This document shows positions 27,701 to 37,002 of a stretch of DNA of 64,000 bases, one piece after another. Positions within the stretch are counted from its first letter, which is position 1; each line of letters opens with the position of its first letter. The stretch is taken from NCBI GenBank assembly GCA_965214915.1, contig CBDCCP010000001.1, positions 2,232,001 to 2,296,000 on the forward strand, written 5' to 3'. Source of the DNA: CATQHP01 sp965214915. GTDB taxonomy: Bacteria; Acidobacteriota; Terriglobia; Bryobacterales; UBA6623. Made by a program: the position numbers and the translations under genes. The notes beneath the pieces are model-generated. The model did not search any database. It was given only the letters and a program-made list of their open reading frames with translations, and was not told the DNA's origin.

Positions 27701-29330
27701 GCTCACCGTCACCGTGATCGCCGCCCCCACGTCGGCCTGCGTCAGTACGTAGGTGGAGGCGGTGGCGCTGGAGATGTCGGTTCCGACGCGCTTCCACTGG
27801 TAGCTGAAGGTGAGCGCGGCGGGGCCGTCCGGGTCGGCGATGGTGGCGGTCACCGCCGTCAGGGTCTGCCCCTGGGTCGGCGTGCCGCTGATGGTCACCG
27901 CGCCGGTCGGCGTGTCGTTGACGTTGGCCACCGCCGCCGTGGCGGTCGAGGTGAGCGACTCGACCGTGTTGCCGTTGTCGGTCCAACTCACCGTGACCGT
28001 GATCGCCGCCCCCACGTCGTCCTGCGCCAGTAAGTAGGTGGAGCCGGTGGCGCCGGAGATGTCGGTTCCGACGCGCTTCCACTGGTAGCTGAAGGTGAGC
28101 GTGGCGGGGCCGTCCGGGTCGGCGATGGTGTCGGTCACCGCCGTCAGGGTCTGCCCCTGGGTCGGCGTGCCGCTGATGGTCACCGCGCCGGTCGGCGCGT
28201 CGTTGACGTTGGCCACCGCCGCCGTGGCGGCCGAGGTCAGCGACTCGGCCGCGCCGCCGTCGTCGGTCCAACTCACCGTGACCGTGATCGCCGCCCCCAC
28301 GTCGTCCTGCGCCAGTACGTAGGTGGAGCCGGTGGCGCTGGAGATGTCGGTTCCGCCGCGCTTCCACTGGTAGCTGAAGGTGAGCGTGGCGGGGCCGTCC
28401 GGGTCGGCGATGGTGGTGGTCACCGCCGTCAGGGTCTGCCCCTGGGTCGGCGTGCCGCTGACGGTCACCGATCCGGTCGGGTCGTCGTTGGTGTTGGTCA
28501 CCGCCGCCGTGGGGGCCGAGGTCAGCGACTCGGCCGCGCCCCCGTCGTCGGTCCAGCTCACCGTGACCGTGATCGCCGCCCCCACGTCGGCCTGCGCCAG
28601 TACGTAAGTGGAGCCGGTGGCGCCGGGGATGTCGGTTCCGTCGCGCTTCCACTGGTAGCTGAAGGTCCCCAGACCGTCCGGGTCGGCGATGGTGTCGGTC
28701 ACCGCCGTCAGCGTCTCTCCCTGGGTCGCCGTGCCGGTGATGGTCACCGCGCCGGTCGGCGCGTCGTTGGTGTCGGCCACCGCCGCCGTGGCGGCCGAGG
28801 TCAGCGACTCGGCCGCGCCGCCGTCGTCGGTCCAGCTCACCGTGACCGTGATCGCCGCTCCCACGTCGGCCTGCGTCAGCATGTAGGCAGCGGCGGTGGC
28901 GCCGGAGATGTCGGTTCCGACGCGCTTCCACTGGAAGCTGAAGGTCAGCGTGGCGGGGCCGTCCGGGTCGGCGATGCTGGCGGTCACCGCCGTCAGCGTC
29001 TGCCCCTGGGTCGGCGTGCCGGTGATGGTCACCGCGCCGGTCGGCGCGTCGTTCACGTTGGTCACCACCGCCGTGGCCTCCGAGGTCAGCGACTCCTCCG
29101 TGTTGCCATCATCGGTCCAACTCACCGTCACCGTGATCGCCGCCCCCACGTCGGCCTGCGTCAGCACGTAGGTCGCCGCCGTCGCATTGGGGATGTCGGT
29201 TCCGTCGCGCTTCCACTGGTAGCTGAAGGTCCCCAGCCCGTCCGGGTCGCCGATGCCCGACGTGTCCGCCGTCAGCGTCTCTCCCTGGGTCGCCGTGCCG
29301 GTGATGGTGACCGCCCCCGTCGGCGCTTCG
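24784..29330 (-). repeat. 16 tandem copies of a ~285-bp coding repeat
   Basis: Units of 285 bp, or 279 bp where DPDGLGTF replaces DPDGPATLTF, encode Ig-like domains of 93-95 residues. I count 16 units. Each has the blocks TQGETLTA or TQGQTLTA, DPDG, FQWKR or YQWKR, VGAAITVTVSWTD and ESLTS. A block of roughly 260 bases at 25926 recurs at 26211 with no difference that I can see, indicating recent duplication. No periodic 5-8 nt units or spacers, so not CRISPR. Confidence 0.95.
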
Positions 29331-30496
29331 TTCGTTGGCGCCGCGTCGTCGTCCGTGATCGTTACCGTAGCGCTCGACGGCGAGCCGACCCCATAGGTGG
29401 AATGCGAAGAGCAGTTGCTGGGGCGATCGGTGTTCGAATAGCCGACCGAGGTGATCTCGAAGGTGAACGCCTCGTCCCCCTCGTCAAGCGAATCGTTATT
29501 GACGCGGAGGACGACCAGGCCGGACGTCTCCCCGAAGCCGAAGGCCTCCACCCCGGACGTGTCGCCGCTGAAGTCGTCGCCATCGGTCGTCCCGTGGACG
29601 ATCCGCCACTTGTAACAGACGTAACGGTCCGACGGCGCCTCGGTGGCGCTCAACCTCACCTTCCAGGCATCCGAGTTGTAAGCCACCGGCGCGGCCTCCG
29701 ACCAGGACCAGGAGGTCTGGTCCAGGGTCACCGTATACCTGGCCGGCGTGTCGTTGGCGGCGATGGTGATGGTGTGGCCGTCGCTGTCGTCCACGACGGT
29801 CACGGCGATGCTGCATGAGGTCGCGCCCGCGGCGATGTCGCAACTCGTGGCCGACAGCGTGTAGTCCGCGCTCGCACCCTGCGTCGCCGTCCCCGTCGGC
29901 GTGTCGAACGTTACGGTCACGCCGCCCGCGGGCGCGGCCGCGTCCAGCTCCGCCGTCACGGCCACGTCCGTCCCGCCCTCCGTCGCCGTCGCCGCCCCCG
30001 AAAGCGTCAGCGTCTCCAACTCGTTGGTCACGCTGACAACGATCGTCTGGTCGGTGTTCTTCGTGCCGTCGCCGGCCCGCACCACCACGACGTACTCGTT
30101 GTTCGAGTCGGCGTCCGCGGGGTTCTCGTAGTCCGGGTCGCTCGTGAAGGCGAGCGCCGCGCCCGTGAGGGTGAATTTGCCGTCGTCCGCCCCGCCCTGG
30201 ATGGAATAGGTGATTTCGTCGTTGTCCGCGTCGGTCGCCGACAGCGTCAAGACCGCCGTCGTGTTCTCCGCCACCTCCGGCGTGTAGTCCGCGTTCGGGT
30301 CGAACACCGGCGCGCTGTTCCCATCGCTCCCATCGTCGTTGCGGATCGTCACCGCGACGCTCGATGGCGAACCGATCGCGTAGTGGGAATTCGGGCTGCA
30401 ACTGCCGGGGGAATCGGACGATGACTGGCCGACCGAGACGATCTCGAAGGTGAATGTCTCGTCCGGCTCGTCGTCCGAGTCGTCGCTGACGGGGAG

Positions 30497-30498
30497 CG
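30497..30498 (-). other. Frameshift site in giant gene
   Basis: Minus-strand sequence GTCCGCTCCCCGTC reads V-R-S-P in the upstream frame, but restoring one base after GTCCG gives V-R-L-P-V-S-D-D-S, which aligns without gaps to V-V-L-R-V-N-N-D-S in the duplicate module. The next frame then stays open for more than 8 kb. Confidence 0.7.
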
Positions 30499-31057
30499 GA
30501 CGTTTGCGGTCGTATCTGCGAAGTCGAAGGTTCTGAACCCGGAGAGGCTGCCGTCGAAGTCGCTGTCATCGGTCGTCCCGTGGACGATCCGCCAATTGAA
30601 GCAGACATACTTATCTCCGGGGGCTCGGTCGAGTTGCATCCGCACCCTCCAGGAATCCTGCCGCCACGTCTGACGCGGCGCTGACTCGAGCAAGGAAAGG
30701 GTGGATTGACCGGTAGTCACCGTATGCGTTCCGCCGTCCGCGAACGCCGTACCTCCGCCGAACAGGACGCCAAGGACGGCCGACGCGAAAATCTTGAGGA
30801 TTAGTGGAGAGCGAGAGCGCTGCGCGGAGCGGCGCAAGCGAAGAGCCGCAACAGTTCGAACGTAGAGCGTAAAAAGATGGAAAGGCATGGAAAACCAGGG
30901 GGAATTTCTCTCAATTTCCGGGCGCGAATTTGCCGCGGCTGACTATTCGGTTAACGGACGTGGAACTCGCGGCATTCCCCGGGCGCCGCGGGAGGGAAAA
31001 GCCGCGGATGCCCAGACTTTTCTCTGAATTTGGCGGATTGGCGGATTGGAATTTTTC

Positions 31058-31086
31058 ATTATAACGGATATGTCAACTGCTGTCAA
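31058..31086 (-). promoter_or_regulatory. Consensus sigma70 promoter of the giant protein gene
   Basis: On the minus strand TTGACA (31086-31081), exactly 17 bases, then TATAAT (31063-31058). Both hexamers are perfect consensus, rare in such a GC-rich genome. Predicted transcription start is near 31050, giving an untranslated leader of about 160 bases before the ATG at 30888. Confidence 0.8.
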
Positions 31087-31398
31087 TCGTGTGTCTGCCG
31101 CCGCTTGCGCGCACCTTACCCCCTTCGAACTGCCCATGAAAAAGATGCGCTTCTGCTATGAGTCGCCGCTACCGCGAGAGAACCGGAAACGGTCTCCTCA
31201 AAATGCCTGCGTGCGCCGCAAGAGAGCTACTTTAGCAAAAACCGCCGACCGCTTGTCAACTCCCCGCGCCGGCAGCCCGTGGCAAAAGTCAGGCAAGCTT
31301 CGTTACGCGCCCGGGAACCGGTGCAGTATCGAGCAGGCTCTCAAAGAACTCAGCGCCGTGCGATCTGCCCGGCAAGGGCGCGTAATCCTTTGGGCGGC

Positions 31399-31472
31399 GC
31401 CGCTTGCGCGGGCCGGTAAAACACCGCAGGAGCTCGCCGCGCCGCCCACGGGATCTTTCGCTGCGGACTGTT
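31399..31472 (-). repeat. Dispersed intergenic repeat, copy B (inverted)
   Basis: Its reverse complement starts CAGTCCGCAGCGAAAG, continues CCCGTGGGCGGCGCGGCG and ends CCGGCCCGCGCAAGCGG. It matches copy A (3551-3621) over its full length with a few substitutions. It lies just upstream of the Lhr helicase start. Confidence 0.65.
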
Positions 31473-31489
31473 AAACTGAGGCTTCCGCG

Positions 31490-34400
31490 ATGCCTTTGCG
31501 CGATTTCGATCCGCTCGTCGCCGAGTGGTTTGCGGGGCGCTTCGAGCGGCCGACCGAACCCCAGCAGGCCGGTTGGCCGGAAATTCGGGCCGGCAGGGAC
31601 GTATTGCTCTCCGCGCCGACGGGATCGGGCAAGACCTTGGCGGCGTTTCTGATCTGTCTCGACCGGCTCGTCCGCCTGGCGCGAACCGAAGATCTGCCGG
31701 ATCGAACGCGCGTCGTGTACGTTTCGCCGCTGAAGGCGCTGAGCAACGACATCCAGAAAAATCTCGCCGGGCCGCTGGCCGAGATCGCCGCGTTGGCCGC
31801 GCGGCGCGGCGTTCGCTTGCCTGAAATCCGCACGGCGGTGCGCACCGGCGATACGAAGGCATGGGAGCGGCGGCGGATGGTCGAGCGCCCGCCGCACATC
31901 CTGGTGACGACGCCGGAGTCGCTGTTCATTTTGCTGACCGCCAAGCGCAGCCGCGAAATCTTGCGGGACGCGCGGACGGTGATTGTCGACGAGATCCATG
32001 CGGCGGCCGGCGACAAGCGCGGCGCGCACCTGGCCTTGTCGCTGGAGCGGCTCGAGTCGATCGCGGCCCCCGGCGGGCTGCAGCGCATCGGCCTTTCGGC
32101 GACGGTCAAGCCGATCGAGCAGGTCGCGGCGTTTTTGAGCCGGCGGTTCGAGAGCGGCGGCGGCCGCATTCTCCAGTTCGGGCATCGGCGGGAGTTGGAT
32201 CTGGCGGTCGAGACGCCGCGGGACGAGCTGGGGCCGGTTGCTTCGCACGAAGTCTGGGACGAGACGCACGACCGTATCGCCGAGTTGATCCGCGGGCATC
32301 GCACGACGCTGGTATTCGTCAATACCCGGCGCCTCGCCGAGCGCGTCACGCACGCGCTGGAGGAGCGGCTCGGCGAAGACGTGGTCCTGGCCCACCACGG
32401 CAGTCTGGCCCGCAAGCTGCGTCTCGACGCCGAGCAGAGGCTGAAAGAGGGCCGGCTCAAGGCCGTCGTGGCCACGGCTTCGCTGGAGTTGGGAATCGAT
32501 GTGGGCACGGTGGACCTGGTGTGCCAGATCGGCTCGCCGCGGGCGATCGCCGTTGCCCTGCAGCGCGTCGGCCGCTCGGGGCACTGGATCGGCGCAACGC
32601 CGAAAGGGCGGTTCTTCGCCACCACGCGCGACGAGGCGATCGAGTTGGCGGCGCTGGTCCGCTCCATCCGCCGCGGCGTTCTCGACCGGTTGGAAATCCC
32701 GGAGGCGCCGCTGGACATCCTGGCGCAGCAGTTGGTCGCGGAGTTGGGCGCCGGCGACCGTGAGGAAGGGCGCGGCGAGACAGAGCTTTACGACTGGGCG
32801 AGGCGGGCGTATCCCTACCGCCGGCTGGCGCGCGCGAGCTTCGACGCGATTGTCGCCATGCTCTCCGAAGGGATCGCCGCGGCGCGCGGCCGCAGCGGCG
32901 CGTATCTGCACCGGGACCGCGTACACGGCCGCCTGCGGCCGCGCAGAAACGCGCGCATGGCGGCGATTACGTCGGGCGGGGCGATTCCCGACAACGCGCA
33001 GTTCCAGGTCGTGGTCGAGCCCGAGGGCAAGGTCGTCGGGCTGCTCGACGAAGACTTCGCCGTCGAGTCGATGCGCGGCGACGTATTTTTGCTGGGCGCC
33101 GCGTCGTGGAGGATCCGGCGCGTGGAGCGGGGTCAGGTCCGCGTCGAAGACGCGCAGGGCGCGGCGCCGACGATCCCCTTCTGGCGCGGCGAGGCGCCGG
33201 GGCGGACGGCCGAGCTTTCGCAGGCCGTGTCGGACATCCGCGAGGACATCTCCCGGGCCGGCGACGACGAGGCCCGCGCATTGCTGACCGCCGAATGCGG
33301 CCTCGACCGCGGAGGCGCGGAGACGGCAATCGATTACGTGCGCGCCGGCGAAGGTTTTTTGGGCGTGCTGCCGACGACCAGGCGGATCGTCGCGGAACGG
33401 TTTTTCGACGAATCGGGCGGGATGCAATTGGTGATCCACGCCCCCTTCGGCGCGCGCATTAACCGCGCCTGGGGGCTTGCCTTGCGCAAGCGGTTCTGCC
33501 GCTCGTTCAATCTGGAGCTGCAAGCCTCCGCAACCGACGACGGACTGAATATTTCGCTCACGGAGCAGCATTCGTTTCCACTCGAAACGGTGTTCTCGTT
33601 CCTGACGCCGCGGACGTTGGAACACGTGTTGACGCAGGCGCTGCTGGATGCGCCGATGTTCGGCGTCCGCTGGCGCTGGAACGCGCAGCGCTCTCTGGCG
33701 GCGCTGCGTTTCTCGGGCGGGAAAAAAACGCCGCCGCCGATTCTGCGTATGCGCACGGACGATCTGCTGGCGGCGGTGTTCCCCGATCAGGCGGCCTGCG
33801 CGGAGAACCTGTCGGGGGAGATCCGCATCCCCGATCACCCACTGGTCAAAGAGACGATCGACAACTGCCTGCATGAGGCCATGGATCTGGACGGACTGAC
33901 GGAGATCGTGCGCGGCATCGAGAGCGGCAAGATCCGCACGACAGCGCGCGAGACGCCCGAGTCGTCGCCGTTCTCGCACGAAATCCTGAACGCCAATCCG
34001 TACGCCTTTCTCGATCCGGCGCCGCTGGAGGAACGGCGCGCCCGCGCGGTGCAGATGCGGCGGGGGTTGGCGCCCGAGTGGTTGGACGGTTCCGGGTCGC
34101 TGGACCAAGCGGCTATCGAAGAGACCGAGCAGGCGGTTTTCCCCGTCGTCCGCGACGCCGAGGAACTGCACGACGCGCTGTTGTCGTTGATCGTGCTGCC
34201 GGCGCGGGAGGAATGGGCGGCTGAGTTCGAGCAGCTTCGCCGCGAGCGGCGGGCGGCGGCGCTGGCATCGGCGGCGGGAACTCTGTGGGCCGCCGCCGAG
34301 CGCATGGCGTTGGCGCGAGCGGCCTATCCCGGCGCGGCGCCCGCCGATCCGTTGCCGGCGGTCGCGCCGCCGCGGGCGCTGCCCGAGTCGCGCGCCGGCG

Positions 34401-35683
34401 CGGCGGCGGAAATCCTGCGCGGCTGGCTGGACAGCCTCGGCCCCAGGAAAGCCGCGGAGTTGGAGCGGTTGCTGCTGCTGCCGGCGGATACGGTCGGCGC
34501 GGCGCTCGCCCAACTCGAGGCCGAGGGGCAAATCCTGCGCGGCCGGTTTCGGCCCGATCTGCCCGCCGGCGCAACCGAGTGGTGCAACCGGCGGGTCCTG
34601 GCGCGCATTCATCACCTGACTCTGGGCAGGCTGCGGCGCGAGATCGAGCCGGTCTCGACCGGCGACTACATGCGCTTTCTATTCCGCTGGCAGCACGTCG
34701 GCCTCGGCGCGCGGCTGCACGGCGTGGACGGCCTGTTTCAAGCGATCCGGCAATTGCAAGGCGTGGAAGCGCCCGCGGCGGCATGGGAAGCGCACATCCT
34801 GCCGGCCCGCACGGCCCACTACAAGCCGGAGATGCTCGACCGCCTCTGCCTTTCCGGCGAAGTGGCCTGGGGGCGGTTTTCGCCGCATCCGGCTTTTGCC
34901 GCCGACGGCGGCGAGCAGGGCCGCCGCGTTCGTCCGACGAAAGCCGCGCCGATTGCGCTGCTGCCGCGAGAGAGCCTGGAGGTATGGCAAACCGGGACGC
35001 AGCCGGATGTTCCGGCGGAGCGGCTTTCGCATCCCGCCCGCGAGATTCTGGAGGCGCTGGAGGCCGCAGGCGCGTCGTTCTTCGACGATTTGCGCCGGCG
35101 CACGGGACGGCTCGCCAGCGAGGTCGAGGACGGGCTTTGGGAACTGGTCGCAGCCGGTCTGGCCACTGCCGATTCCTTCGAGAACCTGCGCTCCCTGATG
35201 GACCCCAAACGGCGCCGCGGCGAAGGACGCGGGCGCACCGCCCGTCCGCGGCACGCGGCGGGCCGCTGGGCGATCCTGCGCGGCGGCGATGCGCCAACCG
35301 AGACCGAGGTCGAGGAGCGGGCAAGGCGGCTGTTGGACCGCTGGGGCGTGCTGTTCCGCGACGCGCTCAAGCGCGAGCCCCTGGCCCCGGCGTGGCGCGA
35401 CCTGCTGCAGGTCCTGCGGCGGATGGAGGCGCGCGGCGAAATCCGCGGCGGCCGTTTCGTCGCGGCGTTCGTGGGCGAGCAATTCGCCTTGCCCGACGCC
35501 GTCGATCTGCTGCGCGCGACCCGCCGCGCGGAGGAGGACGGGGAAGCGGTGATTGTCCACGCCGCCGACCCGCTGAATCTGGTCGGCGTGCTGCTGCCGG
35601 GCGAACGCGCCGGCGCGGCTTCGGACCGCAAGATTCGGTTCGAGCGCGGCGTAGCCGTTGCGGAGCTCAGACCCCGGGCATGA
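31490..35683 (+). CDS. lhr: Lhr-family DEAD/H-box helicase
   Basis: 1397 residues. Superfamily 2 helicase motifs are in place: Walker A SAPTGSGKT (about residue 41), motif II DEIH (VIVDEIHAAAG), motif III SAT (LSATVKP), and in the second RecA domain ATASLELGIDVG and motif VI LQRVGRSGH. A winged-helix/Lhr-core region and a long C-terminal extension follow, as in full-length Lhr (E. coli 1538 residues). Lhr enzymes are ATP-dependent 3'-5' DNA/RNA helicases linked to DNA repair. The 3' end overlaps the convergent peptide transporter gene by 17 bases. The ATG follows a weak ribosome binding site. Confidence 0.93.
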   Translation: MPLRDFDPLVAEWFAGRFERPTEPQQAGWPEIRAGRDVLLSAPTGSGKTLAAFLICLDRLVRLARTEDLPDRTRVVYVSPLKALSNDIQKNLAGPLAEIAALAARRGVRLPEIRTAVRTGDTKAWERRRMVERPPHILVTTPESLFILLTAKRSREILRDARTVIVDEIHAAAGDKRGAHLALSLERLESIAAPGGLQRIGLSATVKPIEQVAAFLSRRFESGGGRILQFGHRRELDLAVETPRDELGPVASHEVWDETHDRIAELIRGHRTTLVFVNTRRLAERVTHALEERLGEDVVLAHHGSLARKLRLDAEQRLKEGRLKAVVATASLELGIDVGTVDLVCQIGSPRAIAVALQRVGRSGHWIGATPKGRFFATTRDEAIELAALVRSIRRGVLDRLEIPEAPLDILAQQLVAELGAGDREEGRGETELYDWARRAYPYRRLARASFDAIVAMLSEGIAAARGRSGAYLHRDRVHGRLRPRRNARMAAITSGGAIPDNAQFQVVVEPEGKVVGLLDEDFAVESMRGDVFLLGAASWRIRRVERGQVRVEDAQGAAPTIPFWRGEAPGRTAELSQAVSDIREDISRAGDDEARALLTAECGLDRGGAETAIDYVRAGEGFLGVLPTTRRIVAERFFDESGGMQLVIHAPFGARINRAWGLALRKRFCRSFNLELQASATDDGLNISLTEQHSFPLETVFSFLTPRTLEHVLTQALLDAPMFGVRWRWNAQRSLAALRFSGGKKTPPPILRMRTDDLLAAVFPDQAACAENLSGEIRIPDHPLVKETIDNCLHEAMDLDGLTEIVRGIESGKIRTTARETPESSPFSHEILNANPYAFLDPAPLEERRARAVQMRRGLAPEWLDGSGSLDQAAIEETEQAVFPVVRDAEELHDALLSLIVLPAREEWAAEFEQLRRERRAAALASAAGTLWAAAERMALARAAYPGAAPADPLPAVAPPRALPESRAGAAAEILRGWLDSLGPRKAAELERLLLLPADTVGAALAQLEAEGQILRGRFRPDLPAGATEWCNRRVLARIHHLTLGRLRREIEPVSTGDYMRFLFRWQHVGLGARLHGVDGLFQAIRQLQGVEAPAAAWEAHILPARTAHYKPEMLDRLCLSGEVAWGRFSPHPAFAADGGEQGRRVRPTKAAPIALLPRESLEVWQTGTQPDVPAERLSHPAREILEALEAAGASFFDDLRRRTGRLASEVEDGLWELVAAGLATADSFENLRSLMDPKRRRGEGRGRTARPRHAAGRWAILRGGDAPTETEVEERARRLLDRWGVLFRDALKREPLAPAWRDLLQVLRRMEARGEIRGGRFVAAFVGEQFALPDAVDLLRATRRAEEDGEAVIVHAADPLNLVGVLLPGERAGAASDRKIRFERGVAVAELRPRA

Positions 35684-36965
35684 CTTTCTTCAGCGGCCTG
35701 AGCAGCAACGCGAGAACCACCGCCATCCCGAAGCACATCACGCCAAGCACGGCGAAAAACGTCGAGTGCGGCCATTCGCTCCAGTAAACGCCGATCGCGG
35801 TCAACTTGTTGCCGATGGCCGTGGCGACGAACCAACCGCCCATCATCATGCCGCGCAAGCGGTAGGGGGCCACTTTCGATACCAGCGAAAGACCCATCGG
35901 CGAGAGCAAAAGCTCGCCCAGCGTGACGACGGCGTAAGACGAGATCAGCCAGGCCGGCGATACGCGAAAGGCGTAGATGTCATCGCCGGCGACGCTCGCC
36001 TCGCCGATCTTGGCGGCCCAGTAAAGGACGAAAAACGAAAGCCCGGTGAGCGCCATGCCGAAGCACATTTTCGTCGGCGTGGAGGGTTCGCTGCCGCGGG
36101 CGGCCATCCAGCGCCAAGCCGCAATAAGCGGAAACGTCAGCACCAGGATCCAAAAAGGGTTGATCGAATTCGAGATTGTGCCCGAGACGTTCCAATCCGT
36201 GTTGTCGTTCGCCCAGTAGGTGAGCGTCGATCCGTTCTGATGAAAGGCCATCCAGAACACGATCACGATCAGGAAGATAACGATGAGCGCCATGATGCGG
36301 CGCGATTCGGGAACCGCCTCGAGCTTGCCGTTCGCCGCGGCGCCCGCTCCTTCGGCGCTTGGTTTCCGATCCGCCCCTGCGACGTGACTACGGAAGAACC
36401 ACAGCGTGGCCACTGAAATCAACATGCCGAATCCCGCCACGGCGAAAGCGGCGTGATAGCCGTAGAGTTGCTTGAAGAGCTCCATCGTCAGACCGGCGGC
36501 GAAAGCGCCTACGTTGATGCCGAAATAGAAGATGAGGTAGGCCCGGTCTTTGAGGCTGCCGCCGGCGGAGTAGAGGTTGCCGACCATCGTCGTGACGTTC
36601 GGCTTGAAGAATCCGTTGCCGATGACCAGACAGACCAGGGCGGTGTAAACGACGGTGAGGGAGTGGAAAGAGAGCAGGAAGTGGCCGGCGACGAAGAAAA
36701 CGCCGCCGATCATGACGGAGCGGCGGTAGCCGAGGTAACGGTCGGCAAGCATCCCGCCGATCAGCGGGGTGAAGTAAACGGCCGTCAGATACCAGGAGTA
36801 CAGGCTGGTGGCCTCGGCGTCGGACCAGCCGAATCCCTGAGCGGTATCTTGAAGGTAGAGAGTGAAGAGCGAGAGCATCGAATAGAAGCTGAACCGCTCC
36901 CACATTTCGGTTGCGAAGAGAACGTAGAGTCCGCGAGGGTGTTTGTCTGCGGGGGCGGAAGTCAT
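35667..36965 (-). CDS. POT-family proton-dependent oligopeptide transporter
   Basis: 432 residues, 12 or more hydrophobic segments. The N-terminus has the POT signature: EMWERFSFYSMLSLFTLYL (ExxERFxYY-like proton-coupling motif), then GGMLADRYLGYRRSVMIGG, and FYFGINVGAFAA matching the second PTR2 signature (FYxxINxG). It imports di- or tripeptides with protons across the inner membrane. A little shorter than most POT members (450-500). It converges with the lhr helicase, overlapping by 17 bases, and diverges from the pantothenate operon 37 bases away. Confidence 0.92.
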   Translation of the reverse strand: MTSAPADKHPRGLYVLFATEMWERFSFYSMLSLFTLYLQDTAQGFGWSDAEATSLYSWYLTAVYFTPLIGGMLADRYLGYRRSVMIGGVFFVAGHFLLSFHSLTVVYTALVCLVIGNGFFKPNVTTMVGNLYSAGGSLKDRAYLIFYFGINVGAFAAGLTMELFKQLYGYHAAFAVAGFGMLISVATLWFFRSHVAGADRKPSAEGAGAAANGKLEAVPESRRIMALIVIFLIVIVFWMAFHQNGSTLTYWANDNTDWNVSGTISNSINPFWILVLTFPLIAAWRWMAARGSEPSTPTKMCFGMALTGLSFFVLYWAAKIGEASVAGDDIYAFRVSPAWLISSYAVVTLGELLLSPMGLSLVSKVAPYRLRGMMMGGWFVATAIGNKLTAIGVYWSEWPHSTFFAVLGVMCFGMAVVLALLLRPLKKVMPGV

Positions 36966-37002
36966 TGCGCCCGATTATAGCCGCGGCGGAAGAGAGCGGC
37001 GA

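Larger units (their letters stand above)
22097..30888 (-). pseudogene. Giant repetitive secreted protein (Calx-beta-like, 16 Ig-like repeats, NHL, Solibacter C-terminal domain), frameshifted near 5' end
   Basis: About 2,930 codons. A possible signal peptide (ILKIFASAVLGVLFGGGTAF, A) comes first, then a Calx-beta-like module. The frame breaks near 30497: a single-base deletion explains it, because the paralogous module at 29340-29720 aligns residue for residue across the join. The rest, 22097-30352 and upstream to the break, is one open frame. Order: second Calx-beta-like module, 16 tandem ~95-residue Ig-like repeats (TGAVTISGT.TQGETLTA..., SFQWKRDGTDI, VTVSWTDDG), a PKD-like domain, a cadherin-like segment, about seven NHL repeats (GNLYIADTGNHRI), a BACON-like sandwich, and a TIGR03437-like C-terminus (IYATGLGPMYPPVADGE). 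Probably a cell-surface or extracellular adhesion/binding protein. If the indel is a sequencing error the gene is intact. Confidence 0.8.
30889..31489. other. Divergent intergenic region
   Basis: About 600 bases between the giant gene and the helicase. It holds the leader and promoter of the giant gene (30889-31086), a GNRA-loop hairpin (about 31178-31196, GAGAACCG-GAAA-CGGTCTC), and an inverted copy of the dispersed repeat (31399-31472). No protein-coding gene seen. Confidence 0.6.

Noticed and set aside
24771..28931. 1386-codon alternative frame within the giant gene repeats
   Set aside because: Made only because the 285-bp repeat has no stop in that frame; the product is a monotone Arg/His/Gly polymer. 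The main frame encodes recognisable domains.
24784..29330. Repeats as a CRISPR array
   Set aside because: Units are 279-285 bp, coding and contiguous, without short direct repeats and unique spacers.
31140..31380. A structured ncRNA upstream of the helicase
   Set aside because: One short GNRA-loop hairpin only; no larger conserved fold or known riboswitch consensus recognised by eye.
31490..34615. 1108-codon minus-strand frame opposite the helicase
   Set aside because: Shadow of the Lhr helicase; no domain, no ribosome binding site.
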